15,318 bases of DNA from JBFHES01 sp041584015 (GCA_041584015.1 JBFHES010000093.1:1-15318); one strand, 5' to 3'; counted from the stretch's first letter, positions 1 to 7,716 are shown. Notes: generated from the sequence alone by a model not told the origin. Made by a program: numbers and translations.

Positions 1-1199
1 GGATATACTTCATGCGTAAATCCTAAATGACTAAGTTCCGTATTTACCAGCTCACCGCAATAATTTACGCCTTCAACATTTCTTAAATGTGAATTGGTAT
101 CAACTAATTTCTTTAGGAACTTCTCGGTTTGCTGTTGACGCGCCTTTAAGAATGATCTTAATCGAGTTGATTGTGGTAATTTTTCTATTTTCTTTTCATC
201 CGGCAATTGCTTCATCATGGTATTAGCGAAATACCTTACTGATGCGACATCGAGCATGCGGTTTACCAGATTTTCGTAGCCATAGCCGGCAACCTTCGCA
301 GCATGTGGGTATGAGCCTGTTTCACCCATACTGGCCATTGAGTTTATCTCAAGTAAATAAATGTTATTGTCGGCATCCAGACGAATATCAACACGCGCAA
401 AATCTCTTAGGTTAAGCGCCTTAAAAGCCTCGACGCTGATTTCTTGCATTTTTACTGCTAGGTCATTAGGCAGAATCGCAGGACAGATTTTCTTTCTTGG
501 TTTTAGTTTTTTATCATCAACGGTTTGTATTGCATCCGGATCACCATCCAAATCTATTTCCAGCACAGGAAATGTTTCAACAGGCGAATTACCAATAAGT
601 CCAACACAGAATTCACGGCCGGGGATGAACTGCTCCACTAAGGCCTGCTGATCGAATTCAGTAACAATAAAATGAATGGCTTCGCGCAAATCATCTTCAT
701 TGTATACCACCTTTAAACCAAAGGAAACACTTTCCATTTTGGGTTTCACAATTACCGGAAACTTAACCGATGAAACATCTTCCTGAGGAGAGTTAAACAC
801 CCAAAAATCAGGCGTAGGAAGTTGATTATTTTTCCATATAATTTTAGTTAGAATCTTATCCAAGGCCAATGCATGTCCTGACGGAGAAGAACCAACATAA
901 GGCAAACCCAGCATTTCAAGCATTGATGGAATATGTGTGTATCTGCTTTCCCCTTGGATTCCATAGGCCATATTAAAGACCATTCCCATTTGTTCTCCTT
1001 CAGTAACCCGGGGCATAAAGTTTTCCAGCCTTTCAATTATCTGCTTATTTCCATCAAGAATTGCAACATTATGTCCGGCCTTTTCGAGACATTGTGCAAC
1101 TCGATTGACTGTATTTTCGTTGTAGAACTCCTTATTTTGCATTCCAAAGGTATTAATCACCCCTTGGATATCTTTGTTATAAATGATTGCTACTTTCAT
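1..1199 (-). CDS. D-Ala-D-Ala ligase-like ATP-grasp protein fused to an M20-type metallopeptidase (3' end missing)
   Basis: The frame opens at ATG 1199 and stays open for 399 codons to the window edge, so the C-terminus is missing. Residues 1 to about 310 resemble D-Ala-D-Ala ligase. They start MKVAIIYN, have the ATP-binding lysine in VIVKPK (Lys152), EQFIPGREF (189-197), and the metal-binding set Asp271 (ARVD), Glu284 and Asn286 (LLEINSM). This fold joins a carboxylate to an amine through an acyl-phosphate. After a linker rich in Lys, Arg and Gln (about 310-357), residues 358-399 read like the N-terminus of an M20 (carboxypeptidase G2-like) metallopeptidase: KFLKKLVDTNS, then NVEGVNYCGELV, then LSHLGF. 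A true cell-wall Ddl would end near residue 310-330, so this is a ligase-peptidase fusion and probably not the housekeeping ddl. The metal-ligand motifs of the peptidase lie outside the window. It is the last visible gene of the polyamine operon, 13 bases after the glutamine amidotransferase. The ATP-grasp call is firm, the M20 call is good, and the substrate is unknown. Confidence 0.8.
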   Translation of the reverse strand, partial: MKVAIIYNKDIQGVINTFGMQNKEFYNENTVNRVAQCLEKAGHNVAILDGNKQIIERLENFMPRVTEGEQMGMVFNMAYGIQGESRYTHIPSMLEMLGLPYVGSSPSGHALALDKILTKIIWKNNQLPTPDFWVFNSPQEDVSSVKFPVIVKPKMESVSFGLKVVYNEDDLREAIHFIVTEFDQQALVEQFIPGREFCVGLIGNSPVETFPVLEIDLDGDPDAIQTVDDKKLKPRKKICPAILPNDLAVKMQEISVEAFKALNLRDFARVDIRLDADNNIYLLEINSMASMGETGSYPHAAKVAGYGYENLVNRMLDVASVRYFANTMMKQLPDEKKIEKLPQSTRLRSFLKARQQQTEKFLKKLVDTNSHLRNVEGVNYCGELVNTELSHLGFTHEVY

Positions 1200-1212
1200 T
1201 TTATTTATAAGC

Positions 1213-1791
1213 CTAATCGATTATTTTACACATTCTTAAAAAGTTCTCCACCATAAGCATACCATCAGCGCCTGAAACTTCAGGATGCGATTGAAACCCA
1301 TATATTGGCTTCTTTATATGCTTAATAATCTCATTGGGAGTTGTATCGGATGATGCCAAACACTCAAATGCAGCTGGTAGCTCAGGAACATGAAAGGAGT
1401 GACGCTTAACCAATGAAACCTCTGTTTTATCGAGTCCATTAAATATTGGATCCTGTGGTTTTAATATGTTTATCATTTCCTTTTTACCATGATACTCGGC
1501 TAACCTTTTGATTCGTGCACGATACGCCACAGCTAAAATCTCATGTCCAAGGCAAAAGCCTAAAACCGGCACATCAAAATTCATCATAGCTACAAAGTTC
1601 GATGTAAGATTAAGCGGTTCGTAAGGATTACCCTTTCCTCCAGACAATATTATGCCTTTCACTTTCGATTTTGCAGAAAGTGTTATTGGCTGATTATGAT
1701 CAAAAAACACATAATCAAAATCCTGCTCAGCAAGATATTGTCGTTTAAATTTTTTAATAAAAGCGCTCTGGTTATCAATTATTAATAGCAT
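1213..1791 (-). CDS. Stand-alone class I glutamine amidotransferase (GuaA glutaminase-like)
   Basis: This 192-residue protein is a single class I glutamine amidotransferase domain. It has the oxyanion-strand motif GIILSGGKGNPYEP (46-59), the nucleophile elbow GFCLGHE with Cys80, and the SHPE motif with His169 and Glu171, so the Cys-His-Glu triad is complete. Such domains hydrolyse glutamine and pass ammonia to a partner synthetase; a few relatives instead hydrolyse gamma-glutamyl bonds. Size and layout resemble the separate glutaminase subunit of archaeal GMP synthase, but no GMP synthetase domain is adjacent. One difference from the usual GxCxGxQ pattern is Glu83 where Gln is common. It starts 4 bases after the stop of the GNAT-nitrilase gene and ends 13 bases before the ATP-grasp start, so it is translated between two other amide-chemistry enzymes. 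The ATP-grasp protein is the obvious candidate partner. A gamma-glutamyl hydrolase role like PuuD is an alternative. The family is certain; the function is inferred. Confidence 0.85.
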   Translation of the reverse strand: MLLIIDNQSAFIKKFKRQYLAEQDFDYVFFDHNQPITLSAKSKVKGIILSGGKGNPYEPLNLTSNFVAMMNFDVPVLGFCLGHEILAVAYRARIKRLAEYHGKKEMINILKPQDPIFNGLDKTEVSLVKRHSFHVPELPAAFECLASSDTTPNEIIKHIKKPIYGFQSHPEVSGADGMLMVENFLRMCKIID

Positions 1792-1795
1792 GATT

Positions 1796-3319
1796 TTAAT
1801 TCTGTTTTTTTAAGTTATAAATATCTTTGCGCCTGTCTCTCAGATTCCTTACACTTCCGAACTGATGTAGTTCTCTAAGCATGTCGATATCCACATCAGC
1901 AATCAGAATCATTTCTGTATTAGGTGTTGCTTCTGCTTTTACACCATTGGCCGGAAACGCAAAATCGCAAGGAGTAAATACCATCGATTGGGCATACTGG
2001 ATGTCCATGTTATGCACCTTAGGCAGATTGCCAACACAGCCGGCAATTGCAACATAACATTCATTCTCAATAGCTCTGGCCTGCGAGCAATTTCTCACTC
2101 GGGAATAGCCATTCTGCGTATCGGTTAAAAATGGTATAAAAAGAATATCCATTCCTTCATCGGCAAGTAGTCTGCTTAATTCAGGAAACTCAGAATCATA
2201 ACAGATAAGAATTCCGATCTTTCCACAATCCGTATCAAATGCCTTAAACTGTTTGCCGCCTTGCATGCCCCAAACCTTAACTTCATCGGGTGTCACATGA
2301 ATTTTCTCATATCGTTCTCTGGTACCGTCTCTCCTGCACAGGTAGCCGGCATTATACAATTGATCATCCACCAGCTCAGGCATGCTGCCTGTGATGATAT
2401 TAATGTTGTAAGAAATAGCTAGCTCGGCAAACTTTTGCACAATTGTTTCGGTATATTTAGACAACTCTCTAATAGCTTCTGACTCGGCCAAGTGATTATT
2501 ACCGGCCATTAATGGCGCATTAAAGAACTCCGGAAAAAGGGCAAAGTCTGAACGATAACCAGATACGGCATCAATAAAAAACTCTGCTTGTTGCATCAGT
2601 TCGTCTAAATCTTTGTACGGTCGCATTTGCCATTGGATTAATCCAATTCTAACAACCTTCTTTATGGTGTTCGGTTTTTTACTCGGCTTTTTATAATAGA
2701 TATTATCCCACTCTAACAAAACCGCATATTCATTTGAAGCTTCATCGCCGGCCAAATAGCCTTTTAAAATTTTAGCCGGATGAAAATCGTTTGACATTTG
2801 AAAATTCAACACCGGATCATGAATTTCCTTTTTCCGAACCTTATCAATATATTCTTTCGGAGTTAGCTCGTCCTGATATTTATGATAATTAGGGATTCGA
2901 CCACCAAAGGCAATGCCCTTCAGATTTAACTGCTCACACAATTCTTTTCTATAATCATACAATCTCCGCCCCAGGCGTAAACCTCTAAATTCTGGTTTAA
3001 TGAATACATCAATGCCATACAACACATTCCCGCTATCGTTATGCGTCTCGAATGTATAATTCCCGGTCATCTGGGCATAGGTATGATGATCATCAAATTG
3101 ATCGTAATCAACTACAATTGATAAGGCACAACCAACAATTTGGTCGTTTACTTTAAGAACAACTTGTCCATCCGGAAAGCGCTTGATAAGTGCTTTAATA
3201 TGATCTTGTTTCCAATAGGAGTTTGGCATGGTGCTATACGATTCAATCATAGCTTCCTTTAACTCCTGGTAATCATCGAATGTCAAGTATTGCAACTCGA
3301 TATTCTCAATCTCTTTCAT
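1796..3319 (-). CDS. Bifunctional GNAT N-acetyltransferase / carbon-nitrogen hydrolase (nitrilase superfamily)
   Basis: I start this 507-residue protein at ATG 3319 (MKEIENIELQYL). A longer in-frame reading from 3403 would overlap corA and adds a low-complexity leader. Residues 1 to about 215 are a GNAT acyltransferase with the acetyl-CoA loop RGLRLG at 112-117. From about residue 222 there is a nitrilase-superfamily amidohydrolase with the full triad: Glu264 (FPEFF), Lys339 (YEKIHVTP) and Cys373 (ILICYDSEFPE). The N-terminal acetyltransferase fusion is a known branch of the nitrilase superfamily and is common in Bacteroidota, but I know of no settled substrate. Nitrilase relatives such as N-carbamoylputrescine amidase act in polyamine synthesis. 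Here an agmatinase already makes putrescine, so that step would be redundant. The protein may instead acetylate or de-amidate a polyamine conjugate. It lies 25 bases after corA and 4 bases before the glutamine amidotransferase. Domain assignment is strong and the substrate is unknown. Confidence 0.88.
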   Translation of the reverse strand: MKEIENIELQYLTFDDYQELKEAMIESYSTMPNSYWKQDHIKALIKRFPDGQVVLKVNDQIVGCALSIVVDYDQFDDHHTYAQMTGNYTFETHNDSGNVLYGIDVFIKPEFRGLRLGRRLYDYRKELCEQLNLKGIAFGGRIPNYHKYQDELTPKEYIDKVRKKEIHDPVLNFQMSNDFHPAKILKGYLAGDEASNEYAVLLEWDNIYYKKPSKKPNTIKKVVRIGLIQWQMRPYKDLDELMQQAEFFIDAVSGYRSDFALFPEFFNAPLMAGNNHLAESEAIRELSKYTETIVQKFAELAISYNINIITGSMPELVDDQLYNAGYLCRRDGTRERYEKIHVTPDEVKVWGMQGGKQFKAFDTDCGKIGILICYDSEFPELSRLLADEGMDILFIPFLTDTQNGYSRVRNCSQARAIENECYVAIAGCVGNLPKVHNMDIQYAQSMVFTPCDFAFPANGVKAEATPNTEMILIADVDIDMLRELHQFGSVRNLRDRRKDIYNLKKQN

Positions 3320-3344
3320 TATGTTTAGTGATGTGTAGGTTCTG

Positions 3345-4409
3345 TTAGAACCACTTTTTGCGTTTAAATAAAATAAATAATGCAGATAGAATAATAAGTA
3401 CAACCACCCAGAACAGCGGGTAAGAGTACTTAAAACCCAACTCGGGCATGTAGGTAAAGTTCATGCCATAAATACCGGCAAGAAATGTTAGCGGAATAAA
3501 AATGGAGGCAAATACAGTGAGCACCTTCATTGTTTCGTTCATTCGATTACTAACGTTCGTGTTATAGATATTAAGCTGATCGGCAACTAATGTATTGTAG
3601 AGTTCAACAGCTTCAGCAGCCTGTCCCACCAAATCGTTTAAGGCAGCTAAATATTTTGTATTATTTGCATCGAACAATGAATTTTCTGATTTTATGAGGT
3701 GTTGTACAACTTCCTTCGTTGGCCTGATGACCTTTCTTAAAAAGTTAATCTCTAATTTATTCCTATAAATCTCCTCAGCAATACCTGTATCATTAGAAGT
3801 AAATATTCTATTCTCCATATCTTCAACATCCTGACCGATATCTTCAATAATTATTGAATAATTATCAACCATTGTATCGAACAATGCGAAAAGCAGATAA
3901 TCACTTTGTTTTGTTCTTATTCGGCCCCGGCTCTTACGTATGCGCTCCCGCACCGGCTTAAAGACATCCCCTTTACGCTCTTGTATGGTGATGATTAAAT
4001 TATTCTTGAGCACCATTGTCACCTGCTCTGCAATAAGCTCCTGCTCATTTTCAGGTTTGTGCAACATCTTAAGAATAAAGGCATCAAAATCATCTCCATC
4101 TTCATATTTTGGCCGCTGATCAGTATTTGCAATACTTTCGAGTAAAAGTGAGGGTAAGTTAAACAATCGACCTAAACTACTGATAATAGCAATATCATGT
4201 ATTCCATAAATATTAATCCAGGTAACAGTGCCAGGTTTAATAAATGACAAAGCTTCATCAATATTATCCAGTTCCTGCTCAAGCAAATGCTGCTCATCAT
4301 AATGCATTATATGAACCTCATGAGCTTCCATTTTCTGCTTACCAATAAATATTGGCGAACCAGGAACAGCACCACTTGCTTTCGCTCTATTCTTAAGAAA
4401 TCTGGCCAT
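3345..4409 (-). CDS. corA: CorA-family magnesium/cobalt transport protein
   Basis: This 354-residue protein has CorA architecture. A soluble alpha/beta N-terminal region is followed by a long helical stalk (about 165-295), a first membrane helix ending in the signature YGMNF (Gly315-Met316-Asn317), a short loop, a second membrane helix at about 329-348, and a basic tail RKKWF. The GMN motif forms the selectivity filter of the pentameric inner-membrane Mg2+ channel. The N-terminus MARFLKNR followed by GAVPGSPIFIG fits the usual start of Bacteroidota CorA proteins, which supports ATG 4409. It sits inside the polyamine operon, 12 bases after the deoxyhypusine-synthase-like gene and 25 bases before the GNAT-nitrilase gene. 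Mg2+ and polyamines are the main cations balancing nucleic-acid charge, so co-expression is plausible, but that link is inference. Nothing appears truncated. Confidence 0.93.
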   Translation of the reverse strand: MARFLKNRAKASGAVPGSPIFIGKQKMEAHEVHIMHYDEQHLLEQELDNIDEALSFIKPGTVTWINIYGIHDIAIISSLGRLFNLPSLLLESIANTDQRPKYEDGDDFDAFILKMLHKPENEQELIAEQVTMVLKNNLIITIQERKGDVFKPVRERIRKSRGRIRTKQSDYLLFALFDTMVDNYSIIIEDIGQDVEDMENRIFTSNDTGIAEEIYRNKLEINFLRKVIRPTKEVVQHLIKSENSLFDANNTKYLAALNDLVGQAAEAVELYNTLVADQLNIYNTNVSNRMNETMKVLTVFASIFIPLTFLAGIYGMNFTYMPELGFKYSYPLFWVVVLIILSALFILFKRKKWF

Positions 4410-4421
4410 TGTATTTCTTTT

Positions 4422-5399
4422 TTACATTTCTAAAAGATACGCAAAAATTAAAGGCACAACGATAGTTGCATCCGATTCAACTATGAATTTCGGTGTATGA
4501 ATATCTAATTTCCCCCAGGTAATTTTCTCATTAGGCACGGCTCCTGAATAAGACCCATAACTTGTTGTTGAGTCAGACACCTGACAGAAGTAATTCCAAA
4601 AAGGTGTATCGGTTCTTTCCATGTCCTGATAGAGCATTGGCACAACACAAATAGGGAAATCGCCGGCTATGCCGCCGCCAACTTGAAAAAAGCCAATCTT
4701 ATTATTCTGTGTATTATCAGTATACCAATCGGCTAACCACATCATGTATTCAATGCCCGACTTTACTGTTGATGGCTTGAGTTCTCCTTTAATACAATAA
4801 GAAGCAAAAATATTCCCCATGGTTGAATCTTCCCAGCCAGGTACTACAATTGGTAAGTTCTTTTCAGCAGCCGCAAGCATCCAGCTATCCTTCGGGTCTA
4901 TCTCGTAATATTGCTCCAGCACACCAGAAAGCAACATTTTATACATAAACTCATGTGGAAAAAAACGTTCATTCTTTTGTTCCGCTTCTTTCCAAATATC
5001 TACAATATGTTTCTGTAATCGTCGGAAAGCTTCTTCTTCTGGGATGCAAGTATCGGTTACCCGATTCAAGCCTTTCTCTAATAAACCCCACTCCTGTTCA
5101 GGGCTTAAATCGCGATAGGCCGGTACCCGCTTATAATGCGAATGAGCAACAAGGTTCATTAAGTCCTCTTCCAGGTTTGCACCAGTACATGAAATAATAT
5201 GCACCTTATCCTGCCTGATCATTTCAGCTAAAGACTTGCCAAGTTCAGCTGTTGACATAGCACCGGCAAGGGTAATCATCATTTTATTACCAGTAAGCAA
5301 TTGTTGCTCATACCCAATAGCAGCATCAACTAATGCTGCAGAATTAAAATGCTTAAAATGCTCAAGCATAAATTCTTTAACTGTTGCAGTTTTATTCAT
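4422..5399 (-). CDS. Deoxyhypusine synthase family protein (bacterial polyamine aminobutyl/aminopropyl-transferase candidate)
   Basis: The 325-residue protein belongs to the deoxyhypusine synthase (DHS) family. It keeps the family hallmarks TLAGAMSTAELG near the N-terminus, SCTGANLEED, VPGWEDSTMGN, FQVGGGIAGDFP and the C-terminal WGK. Lys297 aligns with the eukaryotic lysine that carries the enamine intermediate. DHS normally takes the butylamine part of spermidine with NAD and moves it to a lysine of eIF5A. Bacteria lack eIF5A, so this homologue must use another acceptor; some bacterial members have been proposed to make homospermidine from putrescine or spermidine. The gene overlaps the end of the agmatinase gene by 8 bases (ATG at 5399, agmatinase TAA at 5392-5394). 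That is translational-coupling geometry and implies that it uses the putrescine made upstream. The exact product is inference. The sequence is intact and very close to the common Bacteroidota form. Confidence 0.9.
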   Translation of the reverse strand: MNKTATVKEFMLEHFKHFNSAALVDAAIGYEQQLLTGNKMMITLAGAMSTAELGKSLAEMIRQDKVHIISCTGANLEEDLMNLVAHSHYKRVPAYRDLSPEQEWGLLEKGLNRVTDTCIPEEEAFRRLQKHIVDIWKEAEQKNERFFPHEFMYKMLLSGVLEQYYEIDPKDSWMLAAAEKNLPIVVPGWEDSTMGNIFASYCIKGELKPSTVKSGIEYMMWLADWYTDNTQNNKIGFFQVGGGIAGDFPICVVPMLYQDMERTDTPFWNYFCQVSDSTTSYGSYSGAVPNEKITWGKLDIHTPKFIVESDATIVVPLIFAYLLEM

Positions 5400-6240
5400 T
5401 TTCGAATTTATATGAGAGTAACTTATAATATAATTTAGCTACCAGAAAGCCTGGTGCCTTTAAATGCTTGATGGGTGCAAACTCAACTATATCAAACCCA
5501 ACAACGTTCTTTTGCTCAAAAACCTTCTTCAAGTATTTTAATGTCTGATACCATTGCATACCACCTGGTTCAGGTGTACCTGTTGATGGCATTATCGCTG
5601 GATCAAAGGCATCAAGATCGATGGTTAGATATACATCATCAGTCATCAATGCAATGGATGCATCCATCCAATCATCATTGTCGTGAATATCATGTGCAAA
5701 GAAACATTTCTCTTTATTTAAGAATTGCTTCTCACTTTCATCCATGCTTCTAATGCCTACCTGAATTAGATTGGTATTTTTACTGGCGAGGTGCATGGCA
5801 CAAGCATGATTAAACCGGGATCCCAGATATGCATCTCTTAAATCGGCATGCGCATCGAGCTGCAACACAGTTAAGTCTTTATACTTTTCGCTAAAAGCTT
5901 CAATTATACCGATACTAACAGCATGTTCACCACCAAAAAAGGTGAGAAACTTATCTGACTGGAGCAAAAACTCTGTACGATAATAAACTGAGCGGTAAAC
6001 CGCTGCCGGTTCAGCATCTACTGTGATTTTACCATTGATATGGATACCTCGTTTATATACTTCCGAATCGGTCTCAATATCGTAGAGCTCCATATTTTCG
6101 GCTGCTTCAAGAAAAAGCTCGAAGCCCTTGTCTGCGCCTTTACCCCATGTACTTGTTCCGTCATACGGAATCGATTGCAGAATTATTGCAGAATTTTCGA
6201 AAGATGCGTATTGATCTTTAATTCCACCAAAATTTTTCAT
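5392..6240 (-). CDS. speB: Agmatinase (ureohydrolase/arginase family)
   Basis: This 282-residue ureohydrolase has all the dinuclear Mn2+ site residues: GGEH (His106), DAHAD (Asp129, His131, Asp133), and the TIDLDAFDP strand (Asp208, Asp210). SRFNHACAMH (141-150) carries the substrate-side His, and PSTGTPEPGG follows the second metal motif as in agmatinases and arginases. Agmatinase hydrolyses agmatine to putrescine and urea in the cytosol. The assignment over arginase or formiminoglutamase rests on context: the gene starts 4 bases after the stop of an arginine decarboxylase and overlaps a polyamine-transferase gene. The residue after GGEH is Ala rather than the usual Ser, a small departure seen in diverged members. 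Length is slightly short for the family but complete. Confidence 0.88.
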   Translation of the reverse strand: MKNFGGIKDQYASFENSAIILQSIPYDGTSTWGKGADKGFELFLEAAENMELYDIETDSEVYKRGIHINGKITVDAEPAAVYRSVYYRTEFLLQSDKFLTFFGGEHAVSIGIIEAFSEKYKDLTVLQLDAHADLRDAYLGSRFNHACAMHLASKNTNLIQVGIRSMDESEKQFLNKEKCFFAHDIHDNDDWMDASIALMTDDVYLTIDLDAFDPAIMPSTGTPEPGGMQWYQTLKYLKKVFEQKNVVGFDIVEFAPIKHLKAPGFLVAKLYYKLLSYKFENE

Positions 6241-6244
6241 TTTC

Positions 6245-7651
6245 CTATTTATTATAACCTAATATTTTAAACATCTCTTCAGCAGATTGCTCCTCTCTGT
6301 ATACGGTATGCGTAAAATTACCTTTTGAATCCCGATCAATAATAACATGCTTAGGCGATGGTATTAGGCAATGTTTTATTCCACCATAACCACTTATTGA
6401 ATCTTGATAAGCCCCGGTATGAAAAAAGCCTATATAAAGCGGTTCTTCATCATCCTCATCATATTTAGGTAACAGTATTTCCTGATTCAAATCTTCTGAA
6501 TTATAATAATCGGAATGGTCGCAACTAATGCCTCCAATATTCACACGCTGATATTCATTGTCCCATTTATTAAGTGGCAACAAAATAAATTTCTCATGAA
6601 TCGACCAGGCATCAGGAATAGTATTCATTAAACTATTATTAATGAGGTACCACATTTCTGTATCGTTTTGCTTTTTTTGCTCAATAACCTTAAAGATTAT
6701 TGCCCCGGCCTCTCCTACCGTATATTTGCCAAACTCTGTATAAATATCAGGCTCTACAATATCTTCCTTATTACATGCTTCTTTAATGTTGTTAATAATC
6801 TCATTAATCATGTATTCATAATTGTACTCAAAACCCAGGTGATTTCTAATTGGAAAACCACCACCCAGATTAAAGGAATCAAGTGTTTCTGATTCTTTCT
6901 TCAACTCGATATAAAGCTTCAACGCTTTTTGGAATTCACCCCAATAATAAAGAGTATCCTTTATACCTGAGTCTACAAATGAGTGCAACATTTTAAGCTC
7001 AACCTTTTCGTTATCCTTTACCTCATTTCTAAAAAAGTCAAGCAGCTCGGTGTGCCGAATACCTAAACGAGATGTATAGTAGGCTGACTGTGCTTGCTCA
7101 TTAATAGCCATGCGAAAACCAATCTTTATTCTCGTTTTTGCATTTAACTGGGTAATGCGCGAAAGCTCTTTTGTACTGTCCAGAATAATTATTGAATTGG
7201 TAAAACCCATATCCTGCAAAGCGATAATTTTTCTCAAGTAGTCGTCGGTCTTATATCCATTATGGATAATGGTTCGATTTTTATCAATCTTACCATCCCG
7301 AAGCAAATTGAGGATTAAATCAATATCAAATGCAGATGAAGTCTCGAGGTTTACATTATGCTTTAGAGCTTCGTTAATTACATGATGAAAGTGATTACAC
7401 TTGGTACAATAGCAAAAATAATACTTGCCTTTATAGCCACTATTTTTAATTGATCGATTAAAAAGATTTCTGGCCTTTTTTATTTGATCACCAATTTTAG
7501 GAAGATATATGAACCTAAATGGAGTTTCATGTTTGTCAATTAAATACTTTAACGAAACACCGTGGAAGGTCAAATAGCCATCTCTTAAGTCGAAGCCCTC
7601 TTGCGGAAAGTAGAAGCTTTGCTCAATTAAATCAAAGTATGTGTTTTTCAT
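6245..7651 (-). CDS. speA: Biosynthetic arginine decarboxylase, short fold-type III form
   Basis: A PLP-dependent fold-type III decarboxylase of 468 residues. The cofactor lysine is Lys84 in CYCTKCN. The beta/alpha-barrel contains HSFVDSG (His223), the glycine loop LGGGFP (262-267) that binds PLP phosphate, and TEFGKY (Glu306). The C-terminal beta domain contains GGISCD, with Cys377-Asp378 as the second active-site strand, and GAYQ (413-416). Classical SpeA is about 630 residues with extra insertions. This shorter form is widespread in Bacteroidota and is usually annotated as arginine decarboxylase. The downstream agmatinase makes arginine the most likely substrate, converting it to agmatine plus CO2. 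Ornithine, lysine or carboxynorspermidine as substrate cannot be ruled out from sequence alone. It is the first gene of the minus-strand operon, starting at ATG 7651 next to a 303-base divergent intergenic region. Confidence 0.85.
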   Translation of the reverse strand: MKNTYFDLIEQSFYFPQEGFDLRDGYLTFHGVSLKYLIDKHETPFRFIYLPKIGDQIKKARNLFNRSIKNSGYKGKYYFCYCTKCNHFHHVINEALKHNVNLETSSAFDIDLILNLLRDGKIDKNRTIIHNGYKTDDYLRKIIALQDMGFTNSIIILDSTKELSRITQLNAKTRIKIGFRMAINEQAQSAYYTSRLGIRHTELLDFFRNEVKDNEKVELKMLHSFVDSGIKDTLYYWGEFQKALKLYIELKKESETLDSFNLGGGFPIRNHLGFEYNYEYMINEIINNIKEACNKEDIVEPDIYTEFGKYTVGEAGAIIFKVIEQKKQNDTEMWYLINNSLMNTIPDAWSIHEKFILLPLNKWDNEYQRVNIGGISCDHSDYYNSEDLNQEILLPKYDEDDEEPLYIGFFHTGAYQDSISGYGGIKHCLIPSPKHVIIDRDSKGNFTHTVYREEQSAEEMFKILGYNK

Positions 7652-7706
7652 TTCTACATAAAATACTAGTAATAATTTGCGTGCAATATAATCGACTTTT
7701 GAATTC

Positions 7707-7716
7707 GTGATATCAC
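7707..7716. promoter_or_regulatory. Perfect 10-base palindrome, possible operator of the polyamine operon
   Basis: GTGATATCAC is its own reverse complement. It is centred about 60 bases upstream of the decarboxylase start codon, where a dimeric regulator could act, and loosely symmetric AATTC and GAAATT flanks surround it. A palindrome this short is expected by chance now and then in 300 bases, so this is a weak candidate. Confidence 0.25.

Noticed and set aside
361..651. Plus-strand open frame of 96 codons opposite the ATP-grasp gene
   Set aside because: Antisense shadow of a conserved coding region; no domain, promoter or sensible composition.
848..1036. Short minus-strand reading frame of 62 codons
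   Set aside because: It is an alternate frame inside the ATP-grasp gene, whose own frame is open throughout with conserved motifs.
1..1199. Housekeeping D-alanine-D-alanine ligase (ddl)
   Set aside because: The M20 extension, the charged linker and the polyamine operon context argue against the cell-wall enzyme.
933..1256. Plus-strand open frame of 107 codons
   Set aside because: Antisense to the ATP-grasp start and the end of the amidotransferase gene; no recognisable protein features.
3320..3403. Longer N-terminus for the GNAT-nitrilase protein, starting at 3403
   Set aside because: It would overlap the end of corA by 59 bases and adds a hydrophobic, low-complexity leader with no homology. 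ATG 3319 gives the usual family length.
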